DNA of 64,000 bases from UBA721 sp002705165 (GCA_045565995.1 JBJLEF010000001.1:2108001-2172000); one strand, 5' to 3'; shown: positions 24,429-34,597, numbered from the stretch's first letter. Numbers and translations: made by a program. The notes: generated by a model not told the origin, from the sequence alone.

Positions 24429-24610
24429 GGTGTTCCTGTTTTTTGCAGCCTGCAACGAGTTTGGATAGGATTCTGAATGTCCTGACCGACGCTGAGATCC
24501 AGTTTTTAACCACCCACTAAGGGGCCCGTTCAACAGGGTCGGAACTACTTTTATCGCCTAAATAATCTAGTTTGTCTAGGCGCTGATTTAGTTAGTTCGC
24601 CTTAGAAAGT

Positions 24611-25987
24611 CTACTTTTTTCTGTTGGTTGGCAGTATTTCCGAACTAGGTGGTGAATTCATGGAATTTGCCAGCGTTTTTATGCGTTTTAAGGACCGCTC
24701 AATAAAAGATTGCCGATGAAAACCGGGAATCTCATCACGCATCCATTTATCGAGGTTTTCCTCCTCGGATTTAGAGATATCTATAGCCGACTGTAATTGG
24801 CTATAGGTTGCCAACGCTTCCTCGAATCGTCTGACTGCCTGTTGGGATTCTGCAAGCCCCAACAGCAACGCAAGTTTTTCAGGATTCTTTACGGCCTTCG
24901 TTTGTTGCAACTGGTCAAAAACCTTGATGGCTTCGTACCAATTTCCCGTACCAACCAGGCACCAACCAAGTTGAATGGAGAGTAAAGGTCTGGCCGGGTA
25001 TTGTGCTGCTAACGTTTGGTAGTACTCAGTCCGAACTCTCCAGACTTCGTGCTGTAGTTGATCGAGAAGTTCTTCGGAAGCTTTAAGTTCTTCGTGAAAT
25101 GCCAGTCGGGATTCTGCCTGATGTAGCCTCAGGTCGAGTATGCGTTGTGTCCACTCTGATGGATTACCTAATAACTTGGTGGCCTGCTGACAAGCGTCGA
25201 TTGCCTGACCGTAGAGGTTTAGGTCTTCTAGTATTTCACATAGCTTCAACCAATGGTCGTGTTGAGTAACGGCCTGTTTGGCCAAGGTTCGTAGTGTTTC
25301 TACTTCGGCAACCACTTCAACGGCAGGAAATTGCTGGGTAATCACACTAGGTAAGGCACGCAGTACTTTTTGTATTACCGAGTCGTCTGCGATTTTAATT
25401 AGGTTGAAGATATGATCATTTGCATCATCATATCGCCCTGATTCATAAAAGGCATGTATGATTTGTACATGGACATCCGCCGACCCGGCAAAGTACTTTA
25501 ACGCGAATTCAAGATAGACCCATTGTGTTTCGGCGGCATTAATTGTCTGAGCGGCAAAGGCAAGCTCCAGCAAAAGACGTTCGTTTCGCGCATTGTGGTA
25601 AAGCGTTTCAGGAGCTCGATTTAGTATCTCGTGCCATTGTTCCTCCGCTCCCAAATCGGTGATGCGTTTAACCAGCTTTTGATTGCGCCGGCGTTGCCGC
25701 CAGCCATGGCAATACAGTCCTTTTTGGTAGCCCGCCTCGAGTGTTTGTAAAAACTCATAGGTATAGACAGCACCCATGGGATCGGCTTTCATACAACTGG
25801 CAAACAGCTTCAGGGCATGATCGTAGTCAGGAGGCTCTTGTTCGAGCCATTGTAAGCCGGTTTCAAATTGGTTTTGCAATTCACGACGTTTTTGGCGAGA
25901 AAAACCACCGGCATAATTTCTAGCGCTTGAAAGCTGGTTACTTGCAGATTTGCCGGTGGCAGGTTCCAATCGAAGAAGCCCTCTCAA
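24611..25987 (-). CDS. Tetratricopeptide-repeat protein
   Basis: This protein of about 450 residues is rich in alpha-helical TPR-like repeats; examples are FETGLQWLEQEPPDYDHALKLF, AFYESGRYDDANDHIFNLIKIAD and LLLGLAESQQAVRRFEEALATYSQLQ. There is no signal peptide or membrane helix, so it is probably cytoplasmic and mediates protein contacts. The start is uncertain: the frame opens with TTG at 25987, and a second TTG at 25969 has GAGAGG upstream. It is divergent from the cobA-hemD fusion. Confidence 0.75.
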   Translation of the reverse strand: MRGLLRLEPATGKSASNQLSSARNYAGGFSRQKRRELQNQFETGLQWLEQEPPDYDHALKLFASCMKADPMGAVYTYEFLQTLEAGYQKGLYCHGWRQRRRNQKLVKRITDLGAEEQWHEILNRAPETLYHNARNERLLLELAFAAQTINAAETQWVYLEFALKYFAGSADVHVQIIHAFYESGRYDDANDHIFNLIKIADDSVIQKVLRALPSVITQQFPAVEVVAEVETLRTLAKQAVTQHDHWLKLCEILEDLNLYGQAIDACQQATKLLGNPSEWTQRILDLRLHQAESRLAFHEELKASEELLDQLQHEVWRVRTEYYQTLAAQYPARPLLSIQLGWCLVGTGNWYEAIKVFDQLQQTKAVKNPEKLALLLGLAESQQAVRRFEEALATYSQLQSAIDISKSEEENLDKWMRDEIPGFHRQSFIERSLKRIKTLANSMNSPPSSEILPTNRKK

Positions 25988-26025
25988 TTAGGCAGCAAAG
26001 TGATTCAATACGTGTTAATAATACT

Positions 26026-27543
26026 ATGACTCAGGATACATCATCTGAAGGATTTGTGTATCTGGTAGGTGCTGGTCCTGGAGACCCATCTTACATCACA
26101 TTACGAGCGATTCAGTGCTTAAAACTGGCAGAGATTGTTCTCTACGATTACTTAGTGAATCCTCACATACTGCAACACGTTAGTGCTGATGTGGAATGTA
26201 TTTGCATGGGAAGGCATGGCGCCGGTAAACTTTGGAATCAGGATGATATTAATGCGGAGTGCATTCGGTTAGCGAAACAGGGTTTGCGCGTGGTGCGATT
26301 AAAAGGTGGTGATCCGGCTATCTTCGCGCGGGCAGCTGAAGAGGCATCGGCCTTTGAAAAGGCTGGCATCGGCTATGAAATCGTGCCTGGTATTACCGCT
26401 GCATTGGCATCAGGTACGTGTGCGGGGATTCCGTTAACTCATCGCGAAAAAGCTTCCGCAGTGGCTCTTATTACGGGGCATGAACGAGGTGGTAAAGGAG
26501 AATCTTCGCTGGATTTCGAAGCGTTAGCTAAATTCCCCGGAACACTTGTTTTTTATATGGGAGTCACCACATCTCGTAGTTGGACAAGTGCACTGTTGGA
26601 AAATGGGATGCCGCACAATACACCGGTTGCAATCATAAGAAAAATTAGCTGCCCCGAACAAGTTACAGTAAAGTGTACCTTAGATGAAGTCGCCCATTTT
26701 TTGGATGGCGAGAACCGAATACGCCCCCCGGCTATTGTGATTATTGGTGATGTTGTGCGGGATACGGAACTGAACTCATGGTTTGAACAGCGACCATTAT
26801 TTGGTCAACGAATCCTTGTGACTCGTGCTGCGGAACAGGCCGACGAATTGGTGCAACAACTTGCTCAGCTTGGTGCCGAGGTTGTTTTGCAGCCAGCGAT
26901 TGAAATCTTACCGCCGGAAACTTATGAAGCTCTGGATGAGGTCATCGCGACGGTAGCGGACGTTAACTGGATCGTTTTTTCCAGTGGAAACGGAGTTCGC
27001 TACTTTTTGAATCGACTGTTGGCTTTGGGGTATGACGCTCGTCATCTGGCTCAGGCAAAACTCGCAGCCATGGGGCCGGGGACGGCTGCTGCCTTGCAGG
27101 ACTTCAATTTAAGGGCTGATTTGCTACCTCGGGAATATCGGGCTGAATCGATGGTCGATGCACTGAGGCCACGCGTAAAAGACCAAACGGTGTTGCTTAT
27201 CAGAGCCAGTCGTGGCCGCGATGTTTTGCGAGCAGGCTTGAACAAGGCCGGCGCTGATGTGCAGCAGGTTGTTGTTTATCGGAGTCAAGATGTACAAACA
27301 TTGTCTCCCTCCACAAGGGAAGCCATGGAGCAGGGGATCGATTGGGTGACCTTTACCAGCTCGGCGATTGCTCGTTCATCGATTGCTTTGTTGGGGCCGT
27401 ATCTGGAGGGAGTTAAATCGGTCAGTATTAGTCCCGTTACCAGCGAGATGATGCGGAGTTTGGGCCTCGAACCGACGGTCGAGGCAAAGCAACATGATCT
27501 GGACGGTATGATTAAGCGGCTTTTAGATTATCAGGAAGATTAA
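26026..27543 (+). CDS. cobA-hemD: Fused uroporphyrinogen-III methyltransferase and uroporphyrinogen-III synthase
   Basis: This 505-residue protein joins two tetrapyrrole enzymes. Residues about 10-250 are the SAM-dependent CobA/SUMT type methylase (VYLVGAGPGDPSYITLRAI, VVRLKGGDPAIFARAAEE, VPGITAALA), which makes precorrin-2 for sirohaem or B12. Residues about 265-500 are HemD (ILVTRAAEQADELVQQL, VFSSGNGVRYFL, WVTFTSSAI), which closes the ring of uroporphyrinogen III. Such fusions occur in several bacterial groups. The ATG at 26026 gives the normal CobA start. Ferrochelatase (20133) and a cobalamin adenosyltransferase (53520) elsewhere in the window act in connected pathways. Confidence 0.94.
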   Translation: MTQDTSSEGFVYLVGAGPGDPSYITLRAIQCLKLAEIVLYDYLVNPHILQHVSADVECICMGRHGAGKLWNQDDINAECIRLAKQGLRVVRLKGGDPAIFARAAEEASAFEKAGIGYEIVPGITAALASGTCAGIPLTHREKASAVALITGHERGGKGESSLDFEALAKFPGTLVFYMGVTTSRSWTSALLENGMPHNTPVAIIRKISCPEQVTVKCTLDEVAHFLDGENRIRPPAIVIIGDVVRDTELNSWFEQRPLFGQRILVTRAAEQADELVQQLAQLGAEVVLQPAIEILPPETYEALDEVIATVADVNWIVFSSGNGVRYFLNRLLALGYDARHLAQAKLAAMGPGTAAALQDFNLRADLLPREYRAESMVDALRPRVKDQTVLLIRASRGRDVLRAGLNKAGADVQQVVVYRSQDVQTLSPSTREAMEQGIDWVTFTSSAIARSSIALLGPYLEGVKSVSISPVTSEMMRSLGLEPTVEAKQHDLDGMIKRLLDYQED

Positions 27544-27677
27544 GGATTTCTGATTAGTTGCCGAGTTCATCTTGATTGCAATCTCAGTATTTACGTTAGA
27601 ATTAGCATTGCAGCCGCGACGAATTGTCGCGAAAAGAGACCATGCACACAGGTGGTGAAAATTCCGGGAGAATGGTA

Positions 27678-28748
27678 ATGACAATCCAAGCAGAAAACAC
27701 GGGACGACGTCAGGCATTAAAGTCAATGAGCGTAGCACTAGGCTTGCCGGTCGCTGGCCTCACGTTGGCGAAGATGGCCCCACATGTCAAAGCCGCAAAA
27801 ATTCGTCCCGAGTGGAAGATCAGTATCAAGAAAGGATTGGACTGGATTGTGAGAAGCCAGTCTTCGCTGGGGCACTGGACTGCCGGTACTTATCCGACCG
27901 CGATGACAGCCCTTGCCGGAACCGCGCTAATCTGCTCTGGCTCGACGACAACTCAGGGGCCCTATGCCCGAGCGATTCGTAAAAGTGTCGATTACATCAC
28001 CACAAAGTGTCGTAGTAATGGTTTGATTGGGGATCCACTCTCGGACAATCGTTATACCTATGGTCATGGATTTTCCATGCTATTTCTCTCACAGGTTCTG
28101 GGAGAAGAGGAGGATTTGGAGCGACGAGAAGAGCTCATCGAAATTCTCAAAAAGGCTGCTGAATTTAGCGCTAATGCTCAAACACCATCGGGTGGTTGGG
28201 GCTATGTAAGTGCGAAAGACGGCAATAACTTTGATGAGGGTTCAACAACCATCACTCAGGTTCAAGGTTTGCGAGGGTGCCGTAACGCTGGTATTCCCGT
28301 ATCCAAGCAGGTCATTGATAAAGCGAAGGATTATATTTATGGCTGTAAGAATCCTGACGGAGGGATTTCCTATAGTTCACGAAATCGTGGTTCATCGCGT
28401 CCAGCAATTACGGCTGCGTCATTGGCATGCCTCTACAATGCCGGAGACTACGATAGTAAACATGTTCCTGAGATGCTGGCCTACTCAAAGAAGAACCTGC
28501 ACAACATTTCAGGCGGTGCTCGCTCGTTTGGTCACTGGCACTACACATACCTTTACTATGCCCAGGTCGTTTATCGACAGGGTCTGAAAGATTGGGCTCC
28601 ATTCCGGGATCAGTTGTATGCCCGGATTGCCAACGAGCAAGCAGAGAATGGAAGTTGGACTGGGAATATTGGCCCCATCTATGTGACGGCTTGCAATCTA
28701 ATCATGATGCAGCTGGATAATGCGTTTCTACCTATTTATCAACGCTAA
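27678..28748 (+). CDS. Tat-exported squalene-cyclase-like alpha-barrel protein
   Basis: A 356-residue protein with a twin-arginine signal (TGRRQALKSMSVALGLPVAG) at the N terminus, so it is probably exported folded. The rest has prenyltransferase/squalene-oxidase repeats of the alpha/alpha toroid type: ALDWI-like helices followed by GxWG motifs (ANAQTPSGGWGYVSAKDG, NPDGGISYSSRN, NEQAENGSWTG). No DxDD cyclase motif is seen, so it may be a binding rather than a catalytic protein. The ATG at 27678 has GGGAGA 6 bp upstream and is preferred to earlier in-frame ATGs. Families like this are numerous in planctomycetes. Confidence 0.8.
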   Translation: MTIQAENTGRRQALKSMSVALGLPVAGLTLAKMAPHVKAAKIRPEWKISIKKGLDWIVRSQSSLGHWTAGTYPTAMTALAGTALICSGSTTTQGPYARAIRKSVDYITTKCRSNGLIGDPLSDNRYTYGHGFSMLFLSQVLGEEEDLERREELIEILKKAAEFSANAQTPSGGWGYVSAKDGNNFDEGSTTITQVQGLRGCRNAGIPVSKQVIDKAKDYIYGCKNPDGGISYSSRNRGSSRPAITAASLACLYNAGDYDSKHVPEMLAYSKKNLHNISGGARSFGHWHYTYLYYAQVVYRQGLKDWAPFRDQLYARIANEQAENGSWTGNIGPIYVTACNLIMMQLDNAFLPIYQR

Positions 28749-28767
28749 AGACCTGGCATCGATATCT

Positions 28768-30804
28768 TTATTCACTCATTAAGATCGATGTGTTATCCCG
28801 GTTCTGAATCAACCTGATTAACGCGGCCGAATTGAGTTGAGAGGTTTCATTGGGGGTAAAGAGTAAGTGTGGGTTACTGAGTGGCAAATCCCCCATTTTG
28901 TGATTCCAGCTATTCATCAACGCCTGCTGAATAGCAAGCCTCTCAGGTGCAGGTGAAACAAATTCATATTTGGCTTCATCGTCTTGAAGCAGCTGATATT
29001 CCGGCAGCCGCATTAGCGACTGCCAGGTTACGTATCTGGTTGCTGCATAGTCGTCGTTTAGCAATTGAATCATAAAAGGCAAACGCCAATTAGTTGCAGA
29101 CGTTTCAAATGTAGGTTCCCAACTCATATGCCAAGCGGCCAAAGTTCTTTGCACAGCATTGCCCTGTAGCAACCAGACAAGACTGGAGGCAACGTTTTGA
29201 TGCTGTTCGTCCAGTTCCACTTCAGGGTGTCCATACCATTCGCTTAGATTATCCGCTGTCCACTGCATGGTTTTATCTAGGTGGCACAGATTACAGGCAT
29301 TGGGTTTTTCATTCTTTTTGTTGGAACGGATCATAGGAGAGTCAATTCGGTGGCTTCGGATACCTCTCATCAAAGCATAGGACGTGTGAGGCATATGGCA
29401 GTTGAGGCATCGACTACCCTCGGAATTGAGCTGGTGGTGTGTGTGATTGGCTAATTGCGTCGTATATTGAGGCTCTTGATGGCATTGGATGCAGGCCTGA
29501 TCCGTATTCATGTTAAGGCCTAGTTGCTTACTTGGCTCTTCCATAGAATGCAGGCTGTGGCAACTGAGGCAAGTCATTTCACCATGCGTATAACACTTAC
29601 TTTGAACCAGACTTGTGTATTCGCGACCTCCGATTCGCATCGTGCCGTCATTCCAAAACATGTTGTAGTAGAGCAGGCTGGGATCCGTATCTTTGTGGTG
29701 AATCATTTTTCGATTTGCCAGTAAGTCATTCCCCGGTTGGTAATCTAGACCATCCGCCAGAAATGATTCCGGATGGTTGGATTCGAAGAGGCTGTGACAC
29801 TGACCACAAACCTGAGCTTGTTGCTCCTTGCCAAGGCGTTCCGGATTAATGATTGTGTTGTCTGGCGTGCCGGACAGTTCCACGTCGACATCGGTGTTGA
29901 GTAGCGTTTGATGTTTTTCGACATGCGGTTTCCCAGGACCGTGACATGCTTCGCATGAAATTCCAAAGTCTGCAATATTCGAGTGAAACTCAATTGCAAA
30001 GCGATCATCTTTGGGTTCATGATGTGGTTGCCCGGCAACAGCATGACAGGCGATGCATGATTGATTCCAGACAGTAGCCGGACGACCGAATTGTGGATCT
30101 GCGATGAAGGAATCTTCGTAGGGAATCCATTTCTCTTGCTCGATCATGTAGACCCACGGGAACAGCCACAGGGAGTTGTTCTCAAGTTCGTCCTGATTAG
30201 CCTGTTCGTCAGAGTGTTTCCAGGACATCCAGAACATGTGCATCTTGTGAGAACCTGTCACCATCACGATTCGTTTGTCTGCCATCTGTGGATTTGGATG
30301 ATTACGAATTTCGGTAGGCAACTGCCGGGCTTCCCATTCCGGGTCGTGCCCACGTACCCAGTATTCGTCACCTTTGCGATAGATCTTGTAAGTCGTATTT
30401 CCTAGTTTCATTTCTTGCCCATCAAAGTCAGCTTTGATGGTTTCCGGAGAAGCGATTTGTGTCATGGTGCGGTGATAGGATGAGTGCCATGATTTGTGCT
30501 CTTCCTTGTGACATTTCGCACAGACCTGTGCTCCGACATAGCCTTTATGGTCGGTGAGCTTTGGGGTCGCCGTCTGCAGTTGCTGATCCGTTGTGGCCTG
30601 ACGTATATTTTGTTCAACTTTGGGGGGGTGATATTCCGTGATCTGCTCGTCTTTGGAAAGGAAATACGCGGCAGCCGATCCTCCTAAGATAAGGATGCCA
30701 AGAAGGGTGATTTGACGTGTTTTCCCACTTTGTCGAACAATGATCGGAGAGCATGCCAAAGGCATGACGAACATCGCGAGCAAGTAGAGGAGCATTGGGG
30801 ACAC
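28768..30804 (-). CDS. Eight-haem cytochrome c
   Basis: A 678-residue exported or membrane-anchored cytochrome. Two hydrophobic stretches (residues about 4-20 and 33-50) are followed by eight CxxCH haem-binding motifs: CAKCH, CIACH, CEACH, CGQCH, CLSCH, CIQCH, CLNCH and CNLCH. Spacing and motifs such as ISCEACHGPGKPHVEKH and CLNCHMPHTSY resemble multihaem cytochromes of the c554/NrfB type. No catalytic lysine-type CxxCK is present. The C-terminal 150 residues after the last haem lack haem motifs and look helical. It could move electrons in respiration, but a partner reductase is not encoded here. Confidence 0.9.
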   Translation of the reverse strand: MSPMLLYLLAMFVMPLACSPIIVRQSGKTRQITLLGILILGGSAAAYFLSKDEQITEYHPPKVEQNIRQATTDQQLQTATPKLTDHKGYVGAQVCAKCHKEEHKSWHSSYHRTMTQIASPETIKADFDGQEMKLGNTTYKIYRKGDEYWVRGHDPEWEARQLPTEIRNHPNPQMADKRIVMVTGSHKMHMFWMSWKHSDEQANQDELENNSLWLFPWVYMIEQEKWIPYEDSFIADPQFGRPATVWNQSCIACHAVAGQPHHEPKDDRFAIEFHSNIADFGISCEACHGPGKPHVEKHQTLLNTDVDVELSGTPDNTIINPERLGKEQQAQVCGQCHSLFESNHPESFLADGLDYQPGNDLLANRKMIHHKDTDPSLLYYNMFWNDGTMRIGGREYTSLVQSKCYTHGEMTCLSCHSLHSMEEPSKQLGLNMNTDQACIQCHQEPQYTTQLANHTHHQLNSEGSRCLNCHMPHTSYALMRGIRSHRIDSPMIRSNKKNEKPNACNLCHLDKTMQWTADNLSEWYGHPEVELDEQHQNVASSLVWLLQGNAVQRTLAAWHMSWEPTFETSATNWRLPFMIQLLNDDYAATRYVTWQSLMRLPEYQLLQDDEAKYEFVSPAPERLAIQQALMNSWNHKMGDLPLSNPHLLFTPNETSQLNSAALIRLIQNRDNTSILMSE

Positions 30805-30868
30805 GGTTAACTCATTTGAAAAAGTAGCTAGGAGGCCAATTTTAGCAATTCGGACTAATTCGATCTAT

Positions 30869-32851
30869 TTACAGTTTCGGTATCGGGATTCGTGGAGCAT
30901 TAGGCGTAGGTCGCGGAGGGGCCCGATAAACGGGCATTACCTCCAATCCAAAGCCTCTTTTTATTTCTTCAGACGCGCGTTCAGCCCAGGGAGTTCCCGG
31001 ATGGAGCTCAATCACTTTCTCAAATAACTCTGAAGCTCGGTTAATGTATGGTCGACTTACTTCTTCCGCCGAAAGTTTGAGACGATTTCTTAAATCCCAG
31101 CGTATCAATCTTCGGTTAGGTGGCATCATTTGCGGAACTTGTTTTGGATTGCGAATGAATGTTTCAAGTGCCGCCCCGTATTCATATACTCGAGCCTGAT
31201 ATGCGATGAGCTGAGCGTAGATCAGGTCGTAGTTGGCTTGCCAGCGAGCATTGAGTTCGTCTTCACGAAATGGATAAGCTTCTTCAAGTAACGCCTGTGT
31301 GTTCGCCAGATAGTTAATGTAAATTTTGGCTTTTTCCTGCTCCTGACGGGCACGCACCAGAAACCTATCAGGTTCCCGCGGAAACGTCAGATCCAGTTCA
31401 ATGATCTGTGCGGTTTCCTCATTGAGTGGGTTCAGATCAACGATAACCTGCCAGATAAAGGAGCGAAGTGGGTAGTCTTTACGCATCGCTAACTGCTTTT
31501 GCCGGCTGTCCAAGTCGGGAAGGTAAGGTTTCATGGCGTTTAGCTCATACCGCCGTTTATCAGCCTCACCACCGACAAGTTCCTTTTCAATTGTAGGAAG
31601 CATGAAAAAGATACCTCCGGATTCACGGGCAATTCGGCATTGTTCATAAGGCCCGAAGCCACTTGAAAATGCATCGCGTCGTCTTCGAAAGCCGTTGGTT
31701 TGCAATTGTTCGACAAAGGCAGTTTCAGGTCCTCGGTCGACTTGCAGCCAATGATTGACCCCGGTTTGAGGGTGCCGCCAATTCATGTAGGCATGTGGGT
31801 AACCGAAAACTGCTTCGCGTCCCAGGAAGTAGGTTCGGCAATTCATTTCTTTGGCAGTTGCCACGGCCATTTCTAATGTGGGCAAATTGTTTTCGGGTTC
31901 ACCGCTTTCGTCAGTAACAACAATCAATGCCATCTGACGTTTTCCTCTTGCACGATATGACTCATGGTCATTAATGGCTCTCGTGATGGCCGGACACATG
32001 ATCTCATAGCCAGACGGGTCTATCGGGACTTCATTGATCGCTCGACGTATTAACTCAAGATCTGAAGTAGGTTTCTTGGTGTGTTTGAAGTAGTTTGCGC
32101 CATAGCTCGTGATGGCTGTTAATAAATGATCACCGTCTGCAGTATCAGCAAGTCCCAGTTCCGAATAGACTTTATTGATACGTTCACGAATTTCTTTTTG
32201 ATCATTACGCATACTCTCAGATTGATCGAACAGCCAGACGACCAGAACATCACCCTCCTCGAGCATAAAAACGATTTCCTGAGTGATACGGTCGATTGCC
32301 TGCTCCAGGTTGTCCACAATTTCCCGAGGATCGCCATAGGAGCCAAGCGGAATGTTTGTCATCAGACTTTCCTGTAGACTGGCAGGCACGGTGAGATCGG
32401 CCATTTCCACTCCGGTTTCTTCGGCTGAATCTTTGATGACATTCGTATCAAATGTAGGCTCCGAGAACTGCCCGACTCCCTCGGCATTCGGAATTCCGGC
32501 GATGGTGGATGACTGTTGCGAGTTAGTAAGTTCAGTCGCCGGATCAATGTTTTCTTCCAGTTCGATCGTTACCAATTCTTCGGGACGTTCAAGAACCTCC
32601 GGAATAGGTTCAACAACAACTAGGTTGAACGATTCCAGAATCTCAGGAGTTAGGGTGAACAATCCGAGGATGATCAGAATGCCTGCATGGACAAAAGTTG
32701 AAATGCCAACCGCTCCGGCACCCACAATCAAATCCGTCAAGCTGCGGCGTGACTCCTCTTCGTGTAGGTGGTCATTCTCCAACCTATTAGCTGTCGCATC
32801 TGAATCATCTCGTAGATGATCAGGCAGTAGGTCTTCCTGGAGGCTGGGCAT
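30869..32851 (-). CDS. Membrane-anchored von Willebrand factor A domain protein
   Basis: This protein of about 660 residues has one membrane helix near residues 45-70 (AVGISTFVHAGILIILGLF). A periplasmic region follows with a VWA domain whose metal-binding MIDAS motif is WLFDQSESM, near residue 210. The tail is proline-rich (APPRPTPNAPRIPIP). VWA domains bind proteins in a metal-dependent way, so a scaffold or adhesion role is likely. The ATG at 32851 is preferred over a TTG at 32887. A two-gene arrangement with the cytochrome behind it is possible, 64 bp apart on the same strand. Confidence 0.82.
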   Translation of the reverse strand: MPSLQEDLLPDHLRDDSDATANRLENDHLHEEESRRSLTDLIVGAGAVGISTFVHAGILIILGLFTLTPEILESFNLVVVEPIPEVLERPEELVTIELEENIDPATELTNSQQSSTIAGIPNAEGVGQFSEPTFDTNVIKDSAEETGVEMADLTVPASLQESLMTNIPLGSYGDPREIVDNLEQAIDRITQEIVFMLEEGDVLVVWLFDQSESMRNDQKEIRERINKVYSELGLADTADGDHLLTAITSYGANYFKHTKKPTSDLELIRRAINEVPIDPSGYEIMCPAITRAINDHESYRARGKRQMALIVVTDESGEPENNLPTLEMAVATAKEMNCRTYFLGREAVFGYPHAYMNWRHPQTGVNHWLQVDRGPETAFVEQLQTNGFRRRRDAFSSGFGPYEQCRIARESGGIFFMLPTIEKELVGGEADKRRYELNAMKPYLPDLDSRQKQLAMRKDYPLRSFIWQVIVDLNPLNEETAQIIELDLTFPREPDRFLVRARQEQEKAKIYINYLANTQALLEEAYPFREDELNARWQANYDLIYAQLIAYQARVYEYGAALETFIRNPKQVPQMMPPNRRLIRWDLRNRLKLSAEEVSRPYINRASELFEKVIELHPGTPWAERASEEIKRGFGLEVMPVYRAPPRPTPNAPRIPIPKL

Positions 32852-33077
32852 GATGACGGTAGGAGAAAAGGTTATAGCGTGGTTCAATGAGCTGTGATAA
32901 ACAGCCCGATACCAACCAAATTATAGGTTAAACGTTTCAATGAGTCTTGAGGAATCATTCGGACATTGAAATATCAACCGTAGGACTCATCTGTACTTTG
33001 TCTCTGTGATTACTATGATGGTTGTTAGAGACCTTGAGTCGTTATCGACATTCATTCATCCATCCAAATCGTTACCA

Positions 33078-33566
33078 ATGAGTCAAATTGCAGTTTACAC
33101 CGGTTCCTTTGACCCCATCACACTGGGGCACCTCAATGTAATCGAACGATCTAGTAAGATGTTCGACACGTTGGTTGTAGGTATTGGTATCAATGTGGAG
33201 AAGAAATCACTTTTTTCACCGGAAGAGAGAAAAGAACTGGTGTCACGAGTCACTTCGCGTTGGGGAAATGTGGTGGTCGAGACATTCGACGGTTTGGCGG
33301 TCGATTTTGTCCATCGACAAAATTCTCGCGTCATGGTTCGAGGTGTTCGTCCCTTAACCGACATTGCCGGTGAATTTACCATGATGATGGCGAACCGCCA
33401 GTTAGCACCGGGGATCGAGACCGTCTTTTTGATGGCTGACGAGGAATTCGCTCACGTCTCAAGTTCGCTAATCAAACAGATTGCTCAGTTCTCGGATGAT
33501 GATATGCTTGCCCGCTTTGTGCCTCAGGAGATCATTGCAGACTTGCGAGTCAAGATGTCGGGCTAA
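33078..33566 (+). CDS. coaD: Phosphopantetheine adenylyltransferase
   Basis: CoaD makes dephospho-coenzyme A from phosphopantetheine and ATP. The 162-residue length is normal. TGSFDPITLGHLNVIER contains the TxGH nucleotidyl-transferase motif, VRGVRPLTDIAGEFTMMMANR is the family-specific segment, and HVSSSLIKQIA is the C-terminal SSS-type motif. The ATG at 33078 gives the standard start; upstream in-frame ATGs would add an unrelated leader. It is monocistronic. Confidence 0.96.
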   Translation: MSQIAVYTGSFDPITLGHLNVIERSSKMFDTLVVGIGINVEKKSLFSPEERKELVSRVTSRWGNVVVETFDGLAVDFVHRQNSRVMVRGVRPLTDIAGEFTMMMANRQLAPGIETVFLMADEEFAHVSSSLIKQIAQFSDDDMLARFVPQEIIADLRVKMSG

Positions 33567-33588
33567 TGGCCTGAACCCCTAACGCACT

Positions 33589-34341
33589 CTAGGCGGCCGG
33601 TAGATGAGTCGACTCACGTATCTGTAGTTGCCGCAGAAGTGTCACCGATGAACGAAGTGGAGTGACGTTGATTCTCCCCTGTCGACGCATTCTCTGGAAG
33701 GCCTGTAGAAGTTTGGCAAACTTCGTTACCGGAGTCTTGTTCTCGAGCATCGATTGGATGTCGATTTGAATGTGCTGCAACGGGCGTTTACTTTTGAATC
33801 TGATGACGGACTTCAGTACCAGTTCACGTACAGGATTGGATAGTTGTTGTACCCATTGAAGCGGAGCAGGTACTTCCCAGATTCCGAATCTTAACGAGCT
33901 TGGTTCTAGTGATTTGACAGACCGCAAGTTTCTTCGGGTTCCACAAAAGTAGTTTACCAGTGAGATTTTATTGCGCACGAGCAGATTTAGATTACTTTCG
34001 TCAATCCGTTGATTGACGCTTAGTGTTGTTACTCGCACTCCCATATTTCGACTGCGCTCCATCAGATTTGTTAATTGAGAGCTAAGTGTTTTTCGCTGAG
34101 TCGAGTTGTTGGTTGTATCCACAAAAACTGAGAATTCCTGAGGAGAATCTGCTTGTTGCAAGAGTTCATAAGTATCCTGCAGTTGATGGTCGTGGACGAT
34201 CCAAGTGGCGGCGAATCCGTTTTTCTCAAGCTCCCGCAATAAGCGATCTCTGATTGTATCTCGTGCCTGCACGTAGCCCTCTTCAACCGTCTGACGGGTC
34301 GGAAGGTTGATCGAAAGAAGGATTTGTGGGGTGAGTGACAC
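33589..34341 (-). CDS. Uncharacterised 250-residue protein
   Basis: I do not recognise this protein with certainty. It has no signal peptide or membrane helix. The beginning (ILLSINLPTRQTVEEGYVQ, then RELEKNGFAATWIVHD) faintly resembles the first strand and helix of polysaccharide deacetylases, where an aspartate is needed. That aspartate is absent here (asparagine in SINL), so a degenerate, non-catalytic relative is possible. The C-terminal third is basic. A 9-bp inverted repeat lies upstream at 34490-34520. Confidence 0.6.
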   Translation of the reverse strand: MSLTPQILLSINLPTRQTVEEGYVQARDTIRDRLLRELEKNGFAATWIVHDHQLQDTYELLQQADSPQEFSVFVDTTNNSTQRKTLSSQLTNLMERSRNMGVRVTTLSVNQRIDESNLNLLVRNKISLVNYFCGTRRNLRSVKSLEPSSLRFGIWEVPAPLQWVQQLSNPVRELVLKSVIRFKSKRPLQHIQIDIQSMLENKTPVTKFAKLLQAFQRMRRQGRINVTPLRSSVTLLRQLQIRESTHLPAA

Positions 34342-34489
34342 GCAAACAGCTCAGATAATCAAGGGATGAGATACGTAATAACCGTCGAGCGTTGGAATTA
34401 GAGAGTTGTCACGTGTTGCAGCAAGTTCGATACAGCACTTATCGACGTTTCAGTTGTAGTCTGTCTAAGAGTTCGAATGGGGAACGACG

Positions 34490-34520
34490 CGTTACAACAT
34501 TCAGCTATTTGGTTGTAACG
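34490..34520. repeat. Inverted repeat between the aminotransferase and the unknown gene
   Basis: CGTTACAAC (34490-34498) and GTTGTAACG (34512-34520) form a perfect 9-bp inverted repeat with a 13-nt gap. There is no T-run on either side. It could be an operator for the downstream gene, which starts about 150 bp away, or the end of the aminotransferase transcript. Confidence 0.5.
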
Positions 34521-34597
34521 ATTATGACGACTAGGAGAGCTTAGGAAGCCGATAAAAGAGTCTTATCAGAGAAACGCGGGTTAGCTCTTCCCACATC

